Assembly: GCA_964472015.1 (NCBI GenBank)
Contig: CAYYIP010000012.1
Span: 1-57,296 of the forward strand
Length of the DNA stretch: 57,296 nt
Direction of reading: 5' to 3'
Origin: JAAYTD01 sp964472015
GTDB taxonomy: Bacteria > Bacteroidota > Ignavibacteria > Kapaibacteriales > UBA2268
Part shown: positions 8,701 to 17,874 of the stretch, in pieces
Layout of the letters: each line of letters starts with the position of its first letter
How positions within the stretch are numbered: position 1 is the first letter of the stretch
Program-made: the position numbers and the translations under genes
Notes under the pieces: model-generated
Database searches by the model: none
The model's input: the letters and a program-made list of their open reading frames with translations, nothing else
Told to the model about the DNA's origin: nothing

Positions 8701-11700
8701 GTGATAATAATGAATCAGTAGCTGAAATTGATAATTTTGAAGCCGCTATACGTTCGACTACATTAGCTACTATACCTACTCAATGGCGACATAGTTCCTC
8801 ACCTATTATGCCAGAAATACTAGGAATAGATTCAACTCTCAGCGAAATAGAACAAGGTGAAATTGCTTCTAATTATCGTTCACGCTTATTTTGGTATCAA
8901 TATTTTATTGCACGTGATAAAGTAACAGATATATATCCCGAAAATAAAACTTATCAATCAGGTATGCAAAATATCAATGTATTACATATAAATTTTGATC
9001 CTGCGTTTAGAGGTATATATAATAAAAATCCCGAATATTTAGATATAAAAAATCCAAATTATGATATAACAAATGTTTATACCTGGAATCCTGAAATAAG
9101 GAAAAAGACTTGGGCCGGCATGCAACGTATATTATCTTCTTATAGTACAAATTTTGATAATGAAAATATAGAGTATCTAGAAATTATGATGAGACTAGAT
9201 CATTTTGAACCAGGTAGCTCTAAAATGTATATTGACCTCGGTATGATATCAGAAGATATTATTTCTAATGGTGTTGGTGATACAGAAGATGGTATTACTG
9301 AATCAAATCCTTTTCCTAATGGTATAATTGATGCCGATGAAGATGTTGGTATTGATGCTTTAAATAATGCAAAAGAAAAAGATATATATCCGTATCCTTT
9401 AAACTTAGAAGATGATCCCGCACGTGATGATTATTATTTTGATTTTGGAAAAGATGATGATAAAAGAAATTGGGAAGACTTTGTACAGTATAATAATTTT
9501 GAAAATAATTCAAAATATGCCGAGAATGGTCAATTCCCTGATAAAGAAATGTTAAATCCAAATAATGGTCAAACCGTTTCTTTAGATAATAGTTATTTTA
9601 TTTATGAAATAAATTTAGATACAAATTCAGAAACAAATCCGCAAATAGTCGGTGGTAATCCAGATAAAGGATGGTTACAATATCGTATACCTATAAGGAA
9701 ACCAACGTCTAGAGTAGGAAATCCACAATTTTCTAATGTACAATATGTTCGAGTTAGATTCGGTGGTGGTGCAGTAGTTGCAAGTATAGCAGATTGGAAA
9801 TTAGTAGGAAGCTATTGGCAACGTATAAGTAATTTCCAAGAAGATTATGATCCTAATGATAGTACTTTATCAGTTTCTTATGTTAATTTATGGGAGAATA
9901 GTAAAGCACCAGATTTTTATACAATGCCACCCGGTGTATCTGCACCGAGACAATTGAATTCGACCGATTATACAAATGATGCACGCTTAAATGAACAATC
10001 ATTGTCTCTAAATGTTAAAAATTTACGTTGGGGCGAAGAAAGAATAGCTGTAAAAATATTTAATGATCAAGATTTCTTTAATTATAAGCGTTTAAAATTC
10101 TTTTTACACGGCGATGGTTCTATGCCTTCTGAATTGTCAGCAAGTTCTAAACCAAAAGGATATGCTTTTATTAGATTTGGTATAGATTCAGGTAACTATT
10201 ATGAATATCGTAAACCTATAGTACAAGGGTGGCAATCCGTTGATATTAAATTGTCTGATTTGACCGCTATAAAACAGATTAGAGATACAATGATGAAGGC
10301 TGATAGACAAACTTTTCCGGCTCCAAACGATTCAACTGCATATTTTGCAATAAAAGGTAATCCTATTTTAACTCGTGTTAAATTTGTTGGTCTAGGTATT
10401 GCAAATCCTTCTGATGCTTATCAAGAATTAACAACCACGGTCTGGGTAGATGAACTACGTTTGCTTTCTCCCGAAAATTCTAATGATTGGGCAGGTATAG
10501 CTACTTTTAGCGCTAATCTTGCAGATCTGGGAACAATAAATGCGTCTTTTTCTAATTATGAACCTAATTTTCATCAATTAGAAGAAAGATATGGTAATAG
10601 AAGTCAAACACGTGATTGGAATATTGTGTTTACAGGTAATTTGGAAAAACTAGCCCCGCCTGCTTTTAAACAAATGAGATTGCCTATTTCTTATACGCAT
10701 TCCGAAAATTTTGAAAATCCAAAATATGCCGCTTCGAATGATATAGAACTATCAGCCGCAGCAGCAACTGCATATAATAATGAAATAGCAAAAGGCTCAG
10801 GACCAGAAATAGCTCAGAAAGTTGCAGATGAAGTTAAAATGAAATCTCAATCTATAAAGGTACAAGATAGTTGGTCGCTTACAGGTATTAAATTAGGAAT
10901 CCCTATAAATCATTGGATAATTGAAAAAACATTGAACAATATAACCGCTTCTTATTCATATTCGCAAATTTTTGAAAGGTCACCTTTGTATCAAGAACGT
11001 TTTAATTGGATATGGAAATTGAATTTTAATTATACTTTACCACTGCCCGATATTCTTGTGTTTAAGCCTTTGTCTTTTGTTACTGATATACCTGTGCTCG
11101 GTGTATATAAAGATTGGAAAATAAATTTCTTGCCGTCTAACATATCTCTAAATTTAGATATGCAACGTAGACGACAAACTGAACAATCAAGATTCTTAGA
11201 GATGCCAAGCCCTGTAATTCGTGAATTCACTGCAAATAAAGGGATGCAATTTAATTGGAAATTGAGCCAAGGGGGAATAATATCACCTACTTTTGATTAT
11301 AAATTTACAACTTTAAGTACTCTTGTGCCTTTTGAACTAGATGAAAATGGGAAGCAACGAACAGGTAGAGAATTAACAAAGGTTATAATGTTTAATGATG
11401 GAATTATAAATTTAGGTTCACCTAATAATCATAGCCAAGATTTAAATATTACACTAAAACCGACCTTGCCAAATATTATTGGATTAAATAGTTTTTTAGA
11501 TATAACAAGTAATTATAGTGCTAATTATAAATGGATGGATCCATTGCAAACAGATCCGGCATTAAAAGATGCAGCAAAAAAAGCTTCAGTAAATAGTAAT
11601 ATACGTTTAGCTGTTGGAGTTAAACTAAAAGATATAGGAAATGATATTTTTGGTAGAAAAAAATCTGCCTTTTCAGCTAATAATAAAAAAGCGCCACAAG

Positions 11701-13082
11701 ATAATAGCAGTTCTATGTTAAGTTATGTTACAGATATATTACAATCAATATTTTTTGACTGGGAAAATTTAAATATGACTTTTAATCAAACAAATGCTTC
11801 TATTAATCCAGGTACTTTTGGAAGTACAGGTATTGGTAATTTCTGGGGCGGATTTATTGGACGAGGAAATTTAATGTCTGCTGGTCCTAGTATGGCTTAT
11901 CAATTAGGTTTAGTCTCGAATCCTCACGGTGATTTTGAGTTTGTACCATCTAATAAATTCCCATTTTTTGGATTCACAACAACAGCAGGTATTCGACCAC
12001 CTAATTCTGTTTTCCAAGATAATTTTAATCAAAATACTACTTTTGATATAAAAACATCAAGAAAAATTATAGAAGGAATGAGATTAGACCTTAATTGGAA
12101 AACAACACTTGGATATAATACTAATCAAACAATTGATACAGATGAAGAAGGGAATCCAACTTATTCAAATGTTATCAAAACAGATAACTTGAATAGAACA
12201 TTTTTTACTTGGCCATCTTTTTTTGGATTTAATTTGTTTGGAAGTACAATTGAGAATGTAGTTGATATCTTTGAAGCAAAACGTGCCGTTATTGATAATT
12301 CTACAATGGATAGCGTTACAAAAAACCAAGCTTTACATTCAGCTTTGTCTGAATCTTTTTATGAAGGATTAGAATCATTTTCTTTTACAAGTGGAAATGT
12401 TGGACGTTTTTTACCTAGTATGAATTGGAGTCTCAGATGGGAAGGTATTGAAAAGTGGTCGGTTTGGAAAGGAGTTATAAAACGTTTACAAATAGAACAT
12501 ACTTATAATTCTAATTATGTAGAAAATATACAAATTACTGATATTGGTCGTTCAGTAAATACTCAATCAATAAGTAGTGGTTTTGCGCCTTTATTTGGTT
12601 TAAACGCAAGTTTTGATGAAAAAATATTTAGAGGAATACTTACGGCAAAAATAAAACTATCAAAAATATCTACTTATTCTGCAACAGCTGCGGCAGGTGC
12701 TATTATATCTATGCAAAATACAACCGATATTACTGCAGAAGCAAGTTATGTTATGAAAGGATTCTCTTTTCCTCTTTTTGGAATAAATTTACAGAACGAT
12801 TTTGAAGTATCTTTGTTATGTACATATAAAGATAATATTACAAGTACTTATGATGTACTGGATAGAGGTAGCTTTACAGGTAAAAATAAAGATGGTAGAA
12901 CTTTGACGGGAAATACTCAGATAATTATTGAACCACGTGCAAGATATAATTTGAGTAAAACAATTACTGCATCTTTCTTTATAAGATATGAAGGGACTTT
13001 TAATGAAGGTGCAGCACAACCTGGGTATCATACTATGCAAGTAGGACTAGATATTATGATGAATATATCAGGCGGTAGATAA
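5727..13082 (+). CDS. sprA: Cell-surface protein SprA, type IX secretion translocon
   Basis: SprA (Sov) is the giant outer-membrane beta-barrel through which type IX cargo proteins cross; family members are about 2300-2500 aa and this one has 2451. A Sec signal peptide is visible (basic start, hydrophobic stretch at about 14-33). Residues about 40-240 form an Asn/Gln/Ser/Tyr-rich, low-complexity segment. The conserved N-terminal family block follows (IFGKPELSINVTGQVNVTLG, GWRWDMQN, then VSARIGDKMKFSINQNTNNQ and the IPSVLIGSGTALFGV strand). Long stretches of alternating polar/hydrophobic strands continue to the C-terminus, ending ITASFFIRYEGTFNEGAAQ before MNISGG. There is no frameshift or internal stop. 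parB follows after 43 bp with no terminator. With the sorting-domain protein at 16090 this indicates an active type IX system; the other por/gld genes are outside the window. Confidence 0.96.
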   Translation: MIRSCRLHNYKIQIKFIIIFFLFFVMSVSSFICLTAKTKEHYSNNDYSKYSNNLNNSNQNNQFLTSIMLNKNYFDSQYFISSSFLYYHFITNSLIALLNSEQNFLLNELQVLFNQYYGSNSKILQEKNSISIIQDNIIQSNQSELYNQIYQKLLSNQFTKLVQDSVIDVCIYDNSISSETNIIFVDSIPNDILVQLDTTVIKKDTNKQVTQLPETTRYYENLDFESETIFDRYKYTQDKFLFMQPPSINRKSIEKTAFQDVSPEGYKISSYLDSLGQNVYLEEKFNNYELGYSYPLELNNYLSKRKEELQSKIWDSLTTDYDIKKALSQKDLAFLLGQATGFSIPLPPNPVLNIFGKPELSINVTGQVNVTLGWRWDMQNLGSANAFGQSQSAPMFDQDINVNVSARIGDKMKFSINQNTNNQFDFDNKFKIGYEGYEDDIIKKIEIGNVSFNIPSVLIGSGTALFGVSADFQFGPLFLKTIASQRKGQKKFVDVTGGTNKQYFSLRAYQYSDNHFFIDTAYKKIYNDYFSTSTPLIPKSGAKLRIKQIQVWEAATDITNTNVATAVAIADLEGKRRKLGEDWDASIKQSTIQTGVVERGRFSMLDSMQYIVDYNLGTITLKNFRRDRYYAVSYRTEGETTDTLDDVYYGYFHDQVGLKDTLLLKLIYRPNLLPAYKSLWSRQMKNKYSIGSSNVNLNDTYIGLWYIQQSNDSTDLLEGAPDKLVTILGVDQVTNSTGAAPPDGQFDITISAFFDPVRGEITFPHTEPFGDGIRTYFNKIGNPELAELYAFDQIYDTTMEVAKKNTARDRFVISGEVSGRASNRINLGVYNLSPGSVKVTLDGVVLREYDDYVVDYFSGSLTIRNQRALLPNANLKVEYEQQDVFTSSTKTMAGIRADYQLFKNRYMNASIGGTFVHYSQAKISDRARLGDEPIANTMFGFDINLTNDAPWLTKALDMLPFYDTKAPSSLNFFAEWAMVAPNPNRVRSEITCDNNESVAEIDNFEAAIRSTTLATIPTQWRHSSSPIMPEILGIDSTLSEIEQGEIASNYRSRLFWYQYFIARDKVTDIYPENKTYQSGMQNINVLHINFDPAFRGIYNKNPEYLDIKNPNYDITNVYTWNPEIRKKTWAGMQRILSSYSTNFDNENIEYLEIMMRLDHFEPGSSKMYIDLGMISEDIISNGVGDTEDGITESNPFPNGIIDADEDVGIDALNNAKEKDIYPYPLNLEDDPARDDYYFDFGKDDDKRNWEDFVQYNNFENNSKYAENGQFPDKEMLNPNNGQTVSLDNSYFIYEINLDTNSETNPQIVGGNPDKGWLQYRIPIRKPTSRVGNPQFSNVQYVRVRFGGGAVVASIADWKLVGSYWQRISNFQEDYDPNDSTLSVSYVNLWENSKAPDFYTMPPGVSAPRQLNSTDYTNDARLNEQSLSLNVKNLRWGEERIAVKIFNDQDFFNYKRLKFFLHGDGSMPSELSASSKPKGYAFIRFGIDSGNYYEYRKPIVQGWQSVDIKLSDLTAIKQIRDTMMKADRQTFPAPNDSTAYFAIKGNPILTRVKFVGLGIANPSDAYQELTTTVWVDELRLLSPENSNDWAGIATFSANLADLGTINASFSNYEPNFHQLEERYGNRSQTRDWNIVFTGNLEKLAPPAFKQMRLPISYTHSENFENPKYAASNDIELSAAAATAYNNEIAKGSGPEIAQKVADEVKMKSQSIKVQDSWSLTGIKLGIPINHWIIEKTLNNITASYSYSQIFERSPLYQERFNWIWKLNFNYTLPLPDILVFKPLSFVTDIPVLGVYKDWKINFLPSNISLNLDMQRRRQTEQSRFLEMPSPVIREFTANKGMQFNWKLSQGGIISPTFDYKFTTLSTLVPFELDENGKQRTGRELTKVIMFNDGIINLGSPNNHSQDLNITLKPTLPNIIGLNSFLDITSNYSANYKWMDPLQTDPALKDAAKKASVNSNIRLAVGVKLKDIGNDIFGRKKSAFSANNKKAPQDNSSSMLSYVTDILQSIFFDWENLNMTFNQTNASINPGTFGSTGIGNFWGGFIGRGNLMSAGPSMAYQLGLVSNPHGDFEFVPSNKFPFFGFTTTAGIRPPNSVFQDNFNQNTTFDIKTSRKIIEGMRLDLNWKTTLGYNTNQTIDTDEEGNPTYSNVIKTDNLNRTFFTWPSFFGFNLFGSTIENVVDIFEAKRAVIDNSTMDSVTKNQALHSALSESFYEGLESFSFTSGNVGRFLPSMNWSLRWEGIEKWSVWKGVIKRLQIEHTYNSNYVENIQITDIGRSVNTQSISSGFAPLFGLNASFDEKIFRGILTAKIKLSKISTYSATAAAGAIISMQNTTDITAEASYVMKGFSFPLFGINLQNDFEVSLLCTYKDNITSTYDVLDRGSFTGKNKDGRTLTGNTQIIIEPRARYNLSKTITASFFIRYEGTFNEGAAQPGYHTMQVGLDIMMNISGGR

Positions 13083-13125
13083 AAATTTTAGTTAATATTT
13101 CTTTTTATTATATATTTTTTATTTT

Positions 13126-14058
13126 ATGTCAAAAAAAACTCTTGGTTTAGGAAAAGGATTCAGTGGCAAAGGCGTAGAAGCGCTAATTACTTCCTTTAAT
13201 AAAGATAACAATGAAAAAAAGTATAAAGATGGTGCTACTGTTTCTAAAGATTATGAAGTTGTTGAAATAGATGTTAATAAATTATTTGTTAATATATATC
13301 AACCACGTAAAGAATTTGATAAAGATAAATTAGAGGAATTAAAAACTTCTATATTAAAATATGGATTACTTGAACCTATTATTGTAAAAGAAACAAATGA
13401 TGGATATGAAATTGTTGCTGGTGAAAGACGTACGCGTGCTTGTAAACTAGCAGGATGGAAAACTATTCCTGCTATAGTTATTCCTATAAATTCTAATGCT
13501 GAACAATTAGAAATCGCTTTAATTGAAAATATACAAAGACAAGACCTAAATCCAATAGAAATAGCACAAGCATATCAAAGACTAGTAAAAGAATTTAATT
13601 ATACACAAGAACAACTTGCTATAAAGGTAGGAAAAGAACGATCAACTGTTACTAATTTTATTAGATTATTAAAACTACCAGAAATAGTACAAAAAATGGT
13701 GTTGGAAAATAAAATTTCTATGGGACACGCAAGAAGTTTATTGATGCTTCAAGATAATTTGCAGATTATTGCAATTGCAAATGAAATTGTTGAAAAAGAA
13801 TTGTCGGTAAGAGCTACTGAACATATAGTAAAAAATATTAGCGAAGATACAAAACAAACTAAAACAAAAAAGATAAGTAAAAAAGAATATATAATTGATA
13901 CAGATGTAGAATTGATGTTGCAGGAAATACAAAAAAATCTAAGAGAAAAATTAGGAACTAATGTAAAAATATTGGTTAAAAATAAAGAAACAGGAAATAT
14001 AAATATTGAATTTTATTCTTTTGAAGATCTTGAAAGACTTTATAATATTATAAAATAA
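13126..14058 (+). CDS. parB: Chromosome partitioning protein ParB (Spo0J family)
   Basis: This CTP-dependent DNA clamp loads at parS sites and helps recruit SMC in chromosome segregation. It has 310 aa, a normal length. The N-terminal signature LGLGKGFSGKGVEALI resembles the LGKGLxALI start of chromosomal ParBs. The CTPase/ParB domain carries GERRTRA at 99-105 and ENIQRQDLNPIE at 134-145. A helix-turn-helix lies at about 159-183 (YTQEQLAIKVGKERSTVTNF), and the C-terminal dimerisation helices are Lys-rich. The usual partner parA is absent; the gene follows sprA by 43 bp and may be read through from it. smc lies about 16 kb away. I saw no parS-like GTTTCACGTGAAAC palindrome in the window. Confidence 0.94.
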   Translation: MSKKTLGLGKGFSGKGVEALITSFNKDNNEKKYKDGATVSKDYEVVEIDVNKLFVNIYQPRKEFDKDKLEELKTSILKYGLLEPIIVKETNDGYEIVAGERRTRACKLAGWKTIPAIVIPINSNAEQLEIALIENIQRQDLNPIEIAQAYQRLVKEFNYTQEQLAIKVGKERSTVTNFIRLLKLPEIVQKMVLENKISMGHARSLLMLQDNLQIIAIANEIVEKELSVRATEHIVKNISEDTKQTKTKKISKKEYIIDTDVELMLQEIQKNLREKLGTNVKILVKNKETGNINIEFYSFEDLERLYNIIK

Positions 14059-14060
14059 AT

Positions 14061-14086
14061 AATTATTAATAAAAATTATTAATAAA
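14061..14086. repeat. Perfect 13-bp tandem duplication after parB
   Basis: AATTATTAATAAA occurs twice head to tail, starting three bases after the parB stop codon. Confidence 0.7.
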
Positions 14087-14151
14087 AAAATTAATGATAA
14101 AATTAATTGTTGTATTTTGATATGGTTTGTTTTTATTATAACTTAGATATA

Positions 14152-14189
14152 AAAAAACAGTATAATTAATGTAAATTATACTGTTTTTT
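14152..14189. terminator. Bidirectional terminator between parB and tRNA-Arg
   Basis: A 16-bp stem (14152-14167 with 14174-14189), A-rich on the left and T-rich on the right, encloses a 6-nt loop. It ends parB transcription on the plus strand and can end the ybeY/DUF494/tRNA-Arg transcript on the minus strand. Confidence 0.8.
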
Positions 14190-14244
14190 GTTTAAATTTA
14201 CTGTTTCAAATAAAATATATAATAATAAGTAACAAAAAGAGAAG

Positions 14245-14318
14245 CGACCCCGACAGGAATCGAACCTATGGCACCAAGTTTAGGAAACTTGTGCTCTATC
14301 CTACTGAGCTACGGGGCC
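14245..14318 (-). tRNA. tRNA-Arg (anticodon CCU)
   Basis: The 74-nt cloverleaf reads on the minus strand from GGCCCCG at 14318-14312. Acceptor GGCCCCG pairs with CGGGGUC (one G-U at position 2-71). The D arm GCUC/GAGC, anticodon stem CAAGU/ACUUG with loop UUCCUAA, and T arm AUAGG-UUCGAUU-CCUGU are all intact. The anticodon CCU decodes AGG. The discriminator base is G and CCA is not encoded. It lies 63 nt downstream of the DUF494 gene on the same strand, so it may share that transcript. Confidence 0.96.
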
Positions 14319-14381
14319 GTCTTATTAATTTTTAGTATTATTTTTAATATTATAATAATGTTATATAAATATTAAATTTAA

Positions 14382-14849
14382 CTAGTTAATACTATCATAA
14401 TAATTTATAATAGTACGACTTCCTGTATAGTTATTATCTTGAACATCGAATAAAAAGATAGCTATATATTGTTTTACCATCTCTTCATTTATTTTTTGGA
14501 ATCTAAGTAATATTGCTTTTTCAATCATTAAGTCTATATGTTCATTACTTATTAATTGTAAGGCTTGTAGTCTTGTTATAACTTCTAATGCTTCTTTTGT
14601 AAATAATTCTTTTTCATCAGGCGACATATATCTATATGTATGATTTGGATTAGACTGTAATTTTTTTAATTCACTTGTTTCATCATTCATTTTATCAGTC
14701 ATCCAACTAAACGCTGTTAATACTTCCTTTTCATTAAAGCCTTGTTTATATAAACTCTTTATATTGATTTTTTTATTTTTGCTTATTTGATGTACTAGTC
14801 TAATAACCACTTCAACTATTCTTTCCGTTTTTGTTTGTTGCATTTCCAA
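14382..14849 (-). CDS. DUF494/Smg family protein
   Basis: The 155-aa soluble protein opens with RIVEVVIRLVHQI and continues with GFNEKEVLTAFSWM, a pattern I associate with the DUF494 (Smg) family; its biochemical role is unknown. Secondary structure looks all-helical, and there is no signal peptide or membrane segment. The start codon lies inside the end of ybeY, an overlap of 38 bp (32 bp if the second ATG at 14843 is used), so the two genes are translationally coupled. Smg-family genes in proteobacteria sit near topA/dprA; the pairing with ybeY here is different. The family call is from pattern recall and is moderate. Confidence 0.65.
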   Translation of the reverse strand: MEMQQTKTERIVEVVIRLVHQISKNKKINIKSLYKQGFNEKEVLTAFSWMTDKMNDETSELKKLQSNPNHTYRYMSPDEKELFTKEALEVITRLQALQLISNEHIDLMIEKAILLRFQKINEEMVKQYIAIFLFDVQDNNYTGSRTIINYYDSIN

Positions 14850-15267
14850 GTCCCTCCATATATTCTAAATACATATCTTCTTTTTCTGTCATTATTTCTT
14901 TTTCTTTCTTTGTTTTATCATTATATCCAATAAGATGTAATACGCCATGAATAGCATATCTAGTTAATTCTTGTGTACAAGTTGTATTATATTCAAGAGA
15001 ATTTTTTAAAGCCGTACCTACGCTTATATAAACTTCACCTTCTAATGGATCCTCTTCTAAACAAAAAGAAATTACATCTGTTTCATAATCATTATTTAAA
15101 TATCTATAGTTTAAATCGCGCATAACTGCATCTGTTGTAAAAATTATATTTATTCTTGGATCTTTATAATTAGCATCTTTTAGTATTTTTTCCAATGTTA
15201 ATAATATTTTTTTTCTAGACATGTATTTCTTATTGCTTTCATTAAATAATTTAATCGTTGGCCCCAT
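14812..15267 (-). CDS. ybeY: Endoribonuclease YbeY (16S rRNA maturation)
   Basis: YbeY is a metal-dependent RNase needed for 16S rRNA 3'-end maturation and ribosome quality control. The 151-aa protein has the family core ISFCLEEDPLEGEVYIS and the metal-site motif HGVLHLIGYND at 107-117. The third ligand position is Asp117 instead of His, which is the usual form in Bacteroidota and not a defect. The conserved tail KEKEIMTEKEDMYLE follows. The gene overlaps the DUF494 gene downstream. About 190 bp separate it from the unknown gene upstream; that spacer is AT-rich and I see nothing in it. Confidence 0.94.
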   Translation of the reverse strand: MGPTIKLFNESNKKYMSRKKILLTLEKILKDANYKDPRINIIFTTDAVMRDLNYRYLNNDYETDVISFCLEEDPLEGEVYISVGTALKNSLEYNTTCTQELTRYAIHGVLHLIGYNDKTKKEKEIMTEKEDMYLEYMEGLGNATNKNGKNS

Positions 15268-15456
15268 AATATTATGCTATTTTATTCCTTTTTTATAAAT
15301 AATAAAAATAAATATTTACAATAATATAATAATGTGTAATATTATTATTAATAACAATATTACGTTTATATATAATATTACTCTATAATATCAATATATA
15401 GTTATTTTGTTTACAAATATAAACAAAAAAATATAAACAAAAAAAAATAAAAAATT

Positions 15457-15888
15457 CTATTTTATATTTTCAAATAAAGACAATTGTAATGTTGATAGTA
15501 ATAATGCAGGGTCTATAGTGGAAATATCTGCATTGAATGTATTTTTAGATATGTTTGCAAATATTGAAAGCCCACGATTTTTACTGATGCTTAAACAGGA
15601 AATTTTATCATTATTTCCCGCAAAAAAGAATACTTCATACGGAATTAATACTTCCATATATTGAATATTGTGTAATTCATAATATCCATAAATCGTTTGA
15701 ACAGACGCCAATGTTATTATTTCATCTTGACTTTCTATATTAGTATAAATTGTGAAATATATAGATGTATTATTGTTACTATCTTTTAATGTCCAAGTAT
15801 AACTATTAGATGTTATCTCTGCTTTTACTTCTAGTATGTCTTCTATTACTTTTATTTTTTCTAAGTCAAAAGGAGTATATATATGCAT
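15457..15888 (-). CDS. Hypothetical protein, 143 aa
   Basis: I do not recognise this family. The protein begins MHIYTPFDLEKIKVIEDILEV and is mostly predicted beta-strand with Asn/Ser-rich turns; there is no signal peptide, membrane segment or Cys pattern. It is acidic and probably cytoplasmic. It shares strand with ybeY and the DUF494 gene but is separated from ybeY by about 190 bp. The continuous frame in very AT-rich DNA, with normal amino-acid composition, supports a real gene. Confidence 0.7.
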   Translation of the reverse strand: MHIYTPFDLEKIKVIEDILEVKAEITSNSYTWTLKDSNNNTSIYFTIYTNIESQDEIITLASVQTIYGYYELHNIQYMEVLIPYEVFFFAGNNDKISCLSISKNRGLSIFANISKNTFNADISTIDPALLLSTLQLSLFENIK

Positions 15889-15967
15889 AATTAACCTACA
15901 TTTTAAAAATTTATATGTTACTAAATAATATAATACTTAATTATTTAATAAAAGTTTCTTTTATTTA

Positions 15968-16030
15968 TGCATTTTTATTTTTTTCAAAAATTTTATATTA
16001 TTTAATGTATTTTTATTTTTTTTCAAAAAT
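15968..16030. repeat. Two direct repeats of about 24 bp, 38-39-bp period
   Basis: A block reading TG(C/T)ATTTTTATTTTTTT followed by CAAAAAT occurs at 15968-15991 and again at 16006-16030, differing by one base and one T in the T run. It lies between divergent genes, just upstream of the candidate promoter of the 16090 gene, so it could be regulatory or a replication-slippage scar. Confidence 0.6.
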
Positions 16031-16044
16031 CATATTTATTTTCG

Positions 16045-16052
16045 TATTTTTG
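16045..16052 (+). promoter_or_regulatory. Possible -7 box for the type IX cargo gene
   Basis: TATTTTTG matches TAnnTTTG and lies 37 nt before the ATG at 16090. No TTTG is present at the right distance upstream, so support is weak. Confidence 0.3.
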
Positions 16053-16089
16053 TACTCCAATATAAAATAATAAATGAAAAATAAAAATA

Positions 16090-17793
16090 ATGAGGATAAA
16101 AATGAAAAATAAAAATTTATGTTTTATTATAATTGTTTTGATGTTTTTTTTATTTAAATTAAATACTGATGCTGAATATAGTGAATTGCCTTTAGAAGTA
16201 TCACGTAACAATTTTAGAGAAGTAGGACTTGTAAAAACTGCAATTACAGAAGAAGGAAATACTTATATTGCTTGGCAACAAACTGAAGTTGATGATGATA
16301 ATAATTCAAAAACATCTATTTATTTACAATTAATAGATAAAAATGGTAAATACTGTTGGGATAATATTGGTTTATTTATTTCTTTTATAAAAGATGTAGA
16401 TTTTAATTTTTATGAAGATATTAATTTAACTACTACTGAAAATGGTGATGCAATTCTTTCGTTTGTTTATTTGCGAAAAAATCAAGAAAAAGGAATTTGT
16501 ATTAATAAAATAAATCAAAAAAAAGAAATTATATGGCAGAAAACTCACCAAGATATATATCCCGAAGAAGTTAATAGTACAACTAATCAATTTTGTTTAT
16601 CTATATGTGAAAATAACATAATTGTATGTAATGTAACATCTCATAAATCTTTTATTCAAATATTATCTTTGGATGGAAATATATTATTGCAAGATAAACT
16701 TGAAATAGATGCACCTATTGTAAATCCTTCTATTATAGGTAGCATAGATAGTACTTTTATATGTGTATATCGTTTAAATAAAACTTTGTTTGCTGATAGA
16801 TACGAGTTTAATGGTAATGTGAAATGGAAAGCCGTTTATATAGGTAATGAAACCTGTGATGAATTAGATTTTTATGATAAAAATTATGTTTTTTCTGATG
16901 GAATAGGTGGTGCAATTATTACATGGGAAGTACAACAAAAAAATAATAATAAAAATAAAGATATATTTGTTCAACGATTAAATGCACTTGGAAAAAGATT
17001 ATTTACTAATGACGGAATTAATATATCCATTGGTGAATTAAATCAAAATCATGTCACTGATGTAGATATTAAAAATAATATTATCCATATTTGTTGGAAT
17101 ACTTCTATATTTGGGAAAAAAAGTATTGTATTACAACGTTTAGATTTTGAAGGCAATAAATTGTATAGCGAAAATGGAATGGTGCTAATGAAAGATATAA
17201 ATTTGTCTATTGATAATAAACCACTTTTTGTTGTACATATTCCAAATAAACGAGTATTAGTTGTAGTGAAATATAAAGAAATAAATGATGATATTTATGA
17301 AATGTATGCATTTAGAGCAGATGAAAATGAAACTATATTTTGGGAAAAAAAATTATATATAGAAAAAAATATTTTCCATAATCAAGTATCTACAAGTTTT
17401 TTTAATGACCAAATAGTAATAGTATGGTGTGATGAAAATCCATATATAAAGACTCTAAATAATAAAAAAATTAAAGCGATGAATTTAAGTTATAACGGAA
17501 TTATAGGTCTTGATGAATCTGCTATAACAAATAATATTGATTGTATATATGCTTTTCCAAATCCAACAAAAGATTTTGCTAATTTAATGGTAAAATTAAA
17601 AATTCCACAATTTGTAAATGTTAAACTTTATGATGTTAAAGGTAATACTATATATAATAATAATGTATATCTAAATGAAGGTGAAAATTTATTAAATTTT
17701 AATCTTGGTGATCTAGTAGCAGGAAGTTATATAGTATCTATATATTCAACAACAAATAATAAATTATATAATTATTCTATTTTAAAATATTAA
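16090..17793 (+). CDS. Secreted protein with type IX C-terminal sorting domain
   Basis: The 567-aa protein starts with a Sec signal peptide (MRIKMKNKN then hydrophobic CFIIIVLMFFLF, cleavage probably after about residue 30). The middle is a series of beta-rich units recalling beta-propeller-like repeats: TYIAWQQ, DAILSFVY, GAIITWEV, IVIVWCDE recur at intervals. Residues 485-567 are a type A sorting domain: AFPNPTKDFANLMV, KLYDVKGNTIYNN, and LVAGSYIVSIYS before the terminal YSILKY. It should therefore be exported through SprA and attached to or released from the cell surface. An alternative start at 16102 has AGGA six bases upstream and still keeps the signal peptide. The substrate or role is unknown. 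Confidence 0.88.
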   Translation: MRIKMKNKNLCFIIIVLMFFLFKLNTDAEYSELPLEVSRNNFREVGLVKTAITEEGNTYIAWQQTEVDDDNNSKTSIYLQLIDKNGKYCWDNIGLFISFIKDVDFNFYEDINLTTTENGDAILSFVYLRKNQEKGICINKINQKKEIIWQKTHQDIYPEEVNSTTNQFCLSICENNIIVCNVTSHKSFIQILSLDGNILLQDKLEIDAPIVNPSIIGSIDSTFICVYRLNKTLFADRYEFNGNVKWKAVYIGNETCDELDFYDKNYVFSDGIGGAIITWEVQQKNNNKNKDIFVQRLNALGKRLFTNDGINISIGELNQNHVTDVDIKNNIIHICWNTSIFGKKSIVLQRLDFEGNKLYSENGMVLMKDINLSIDNKPLFVVHIPNKRVLVVVKYKEINDDIYEMYAFRADENETIFWEKKLYIEKNIFHNQVSTSFFNDQIVIVWCDENPYIKTLNNKKIKAMNLSYNGIIGLDESAITNNIDCIYAFPNPTKDFANLMVKLKIPQFVNVKLYDVKGNTIYNNNVYLNEGENLLNFNLGDLVAGSYIVSIYSTTNNKLYNYSILKY

Positions 17794-17874
17794 AATATTT
17801 TAATAAATAATATTTTGATTGTTTATTGTTAAAATTATTAATTTTTAATTAAAACGTAAAATCGTAATATAAAT

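Noticed and set aside
15100..15267. YbeY missing its third metal histidine, as a possible defect
   Set aside because: Asp at this position is the usual form in Bacteroidota YbeY, and the rest of the motif is intact.
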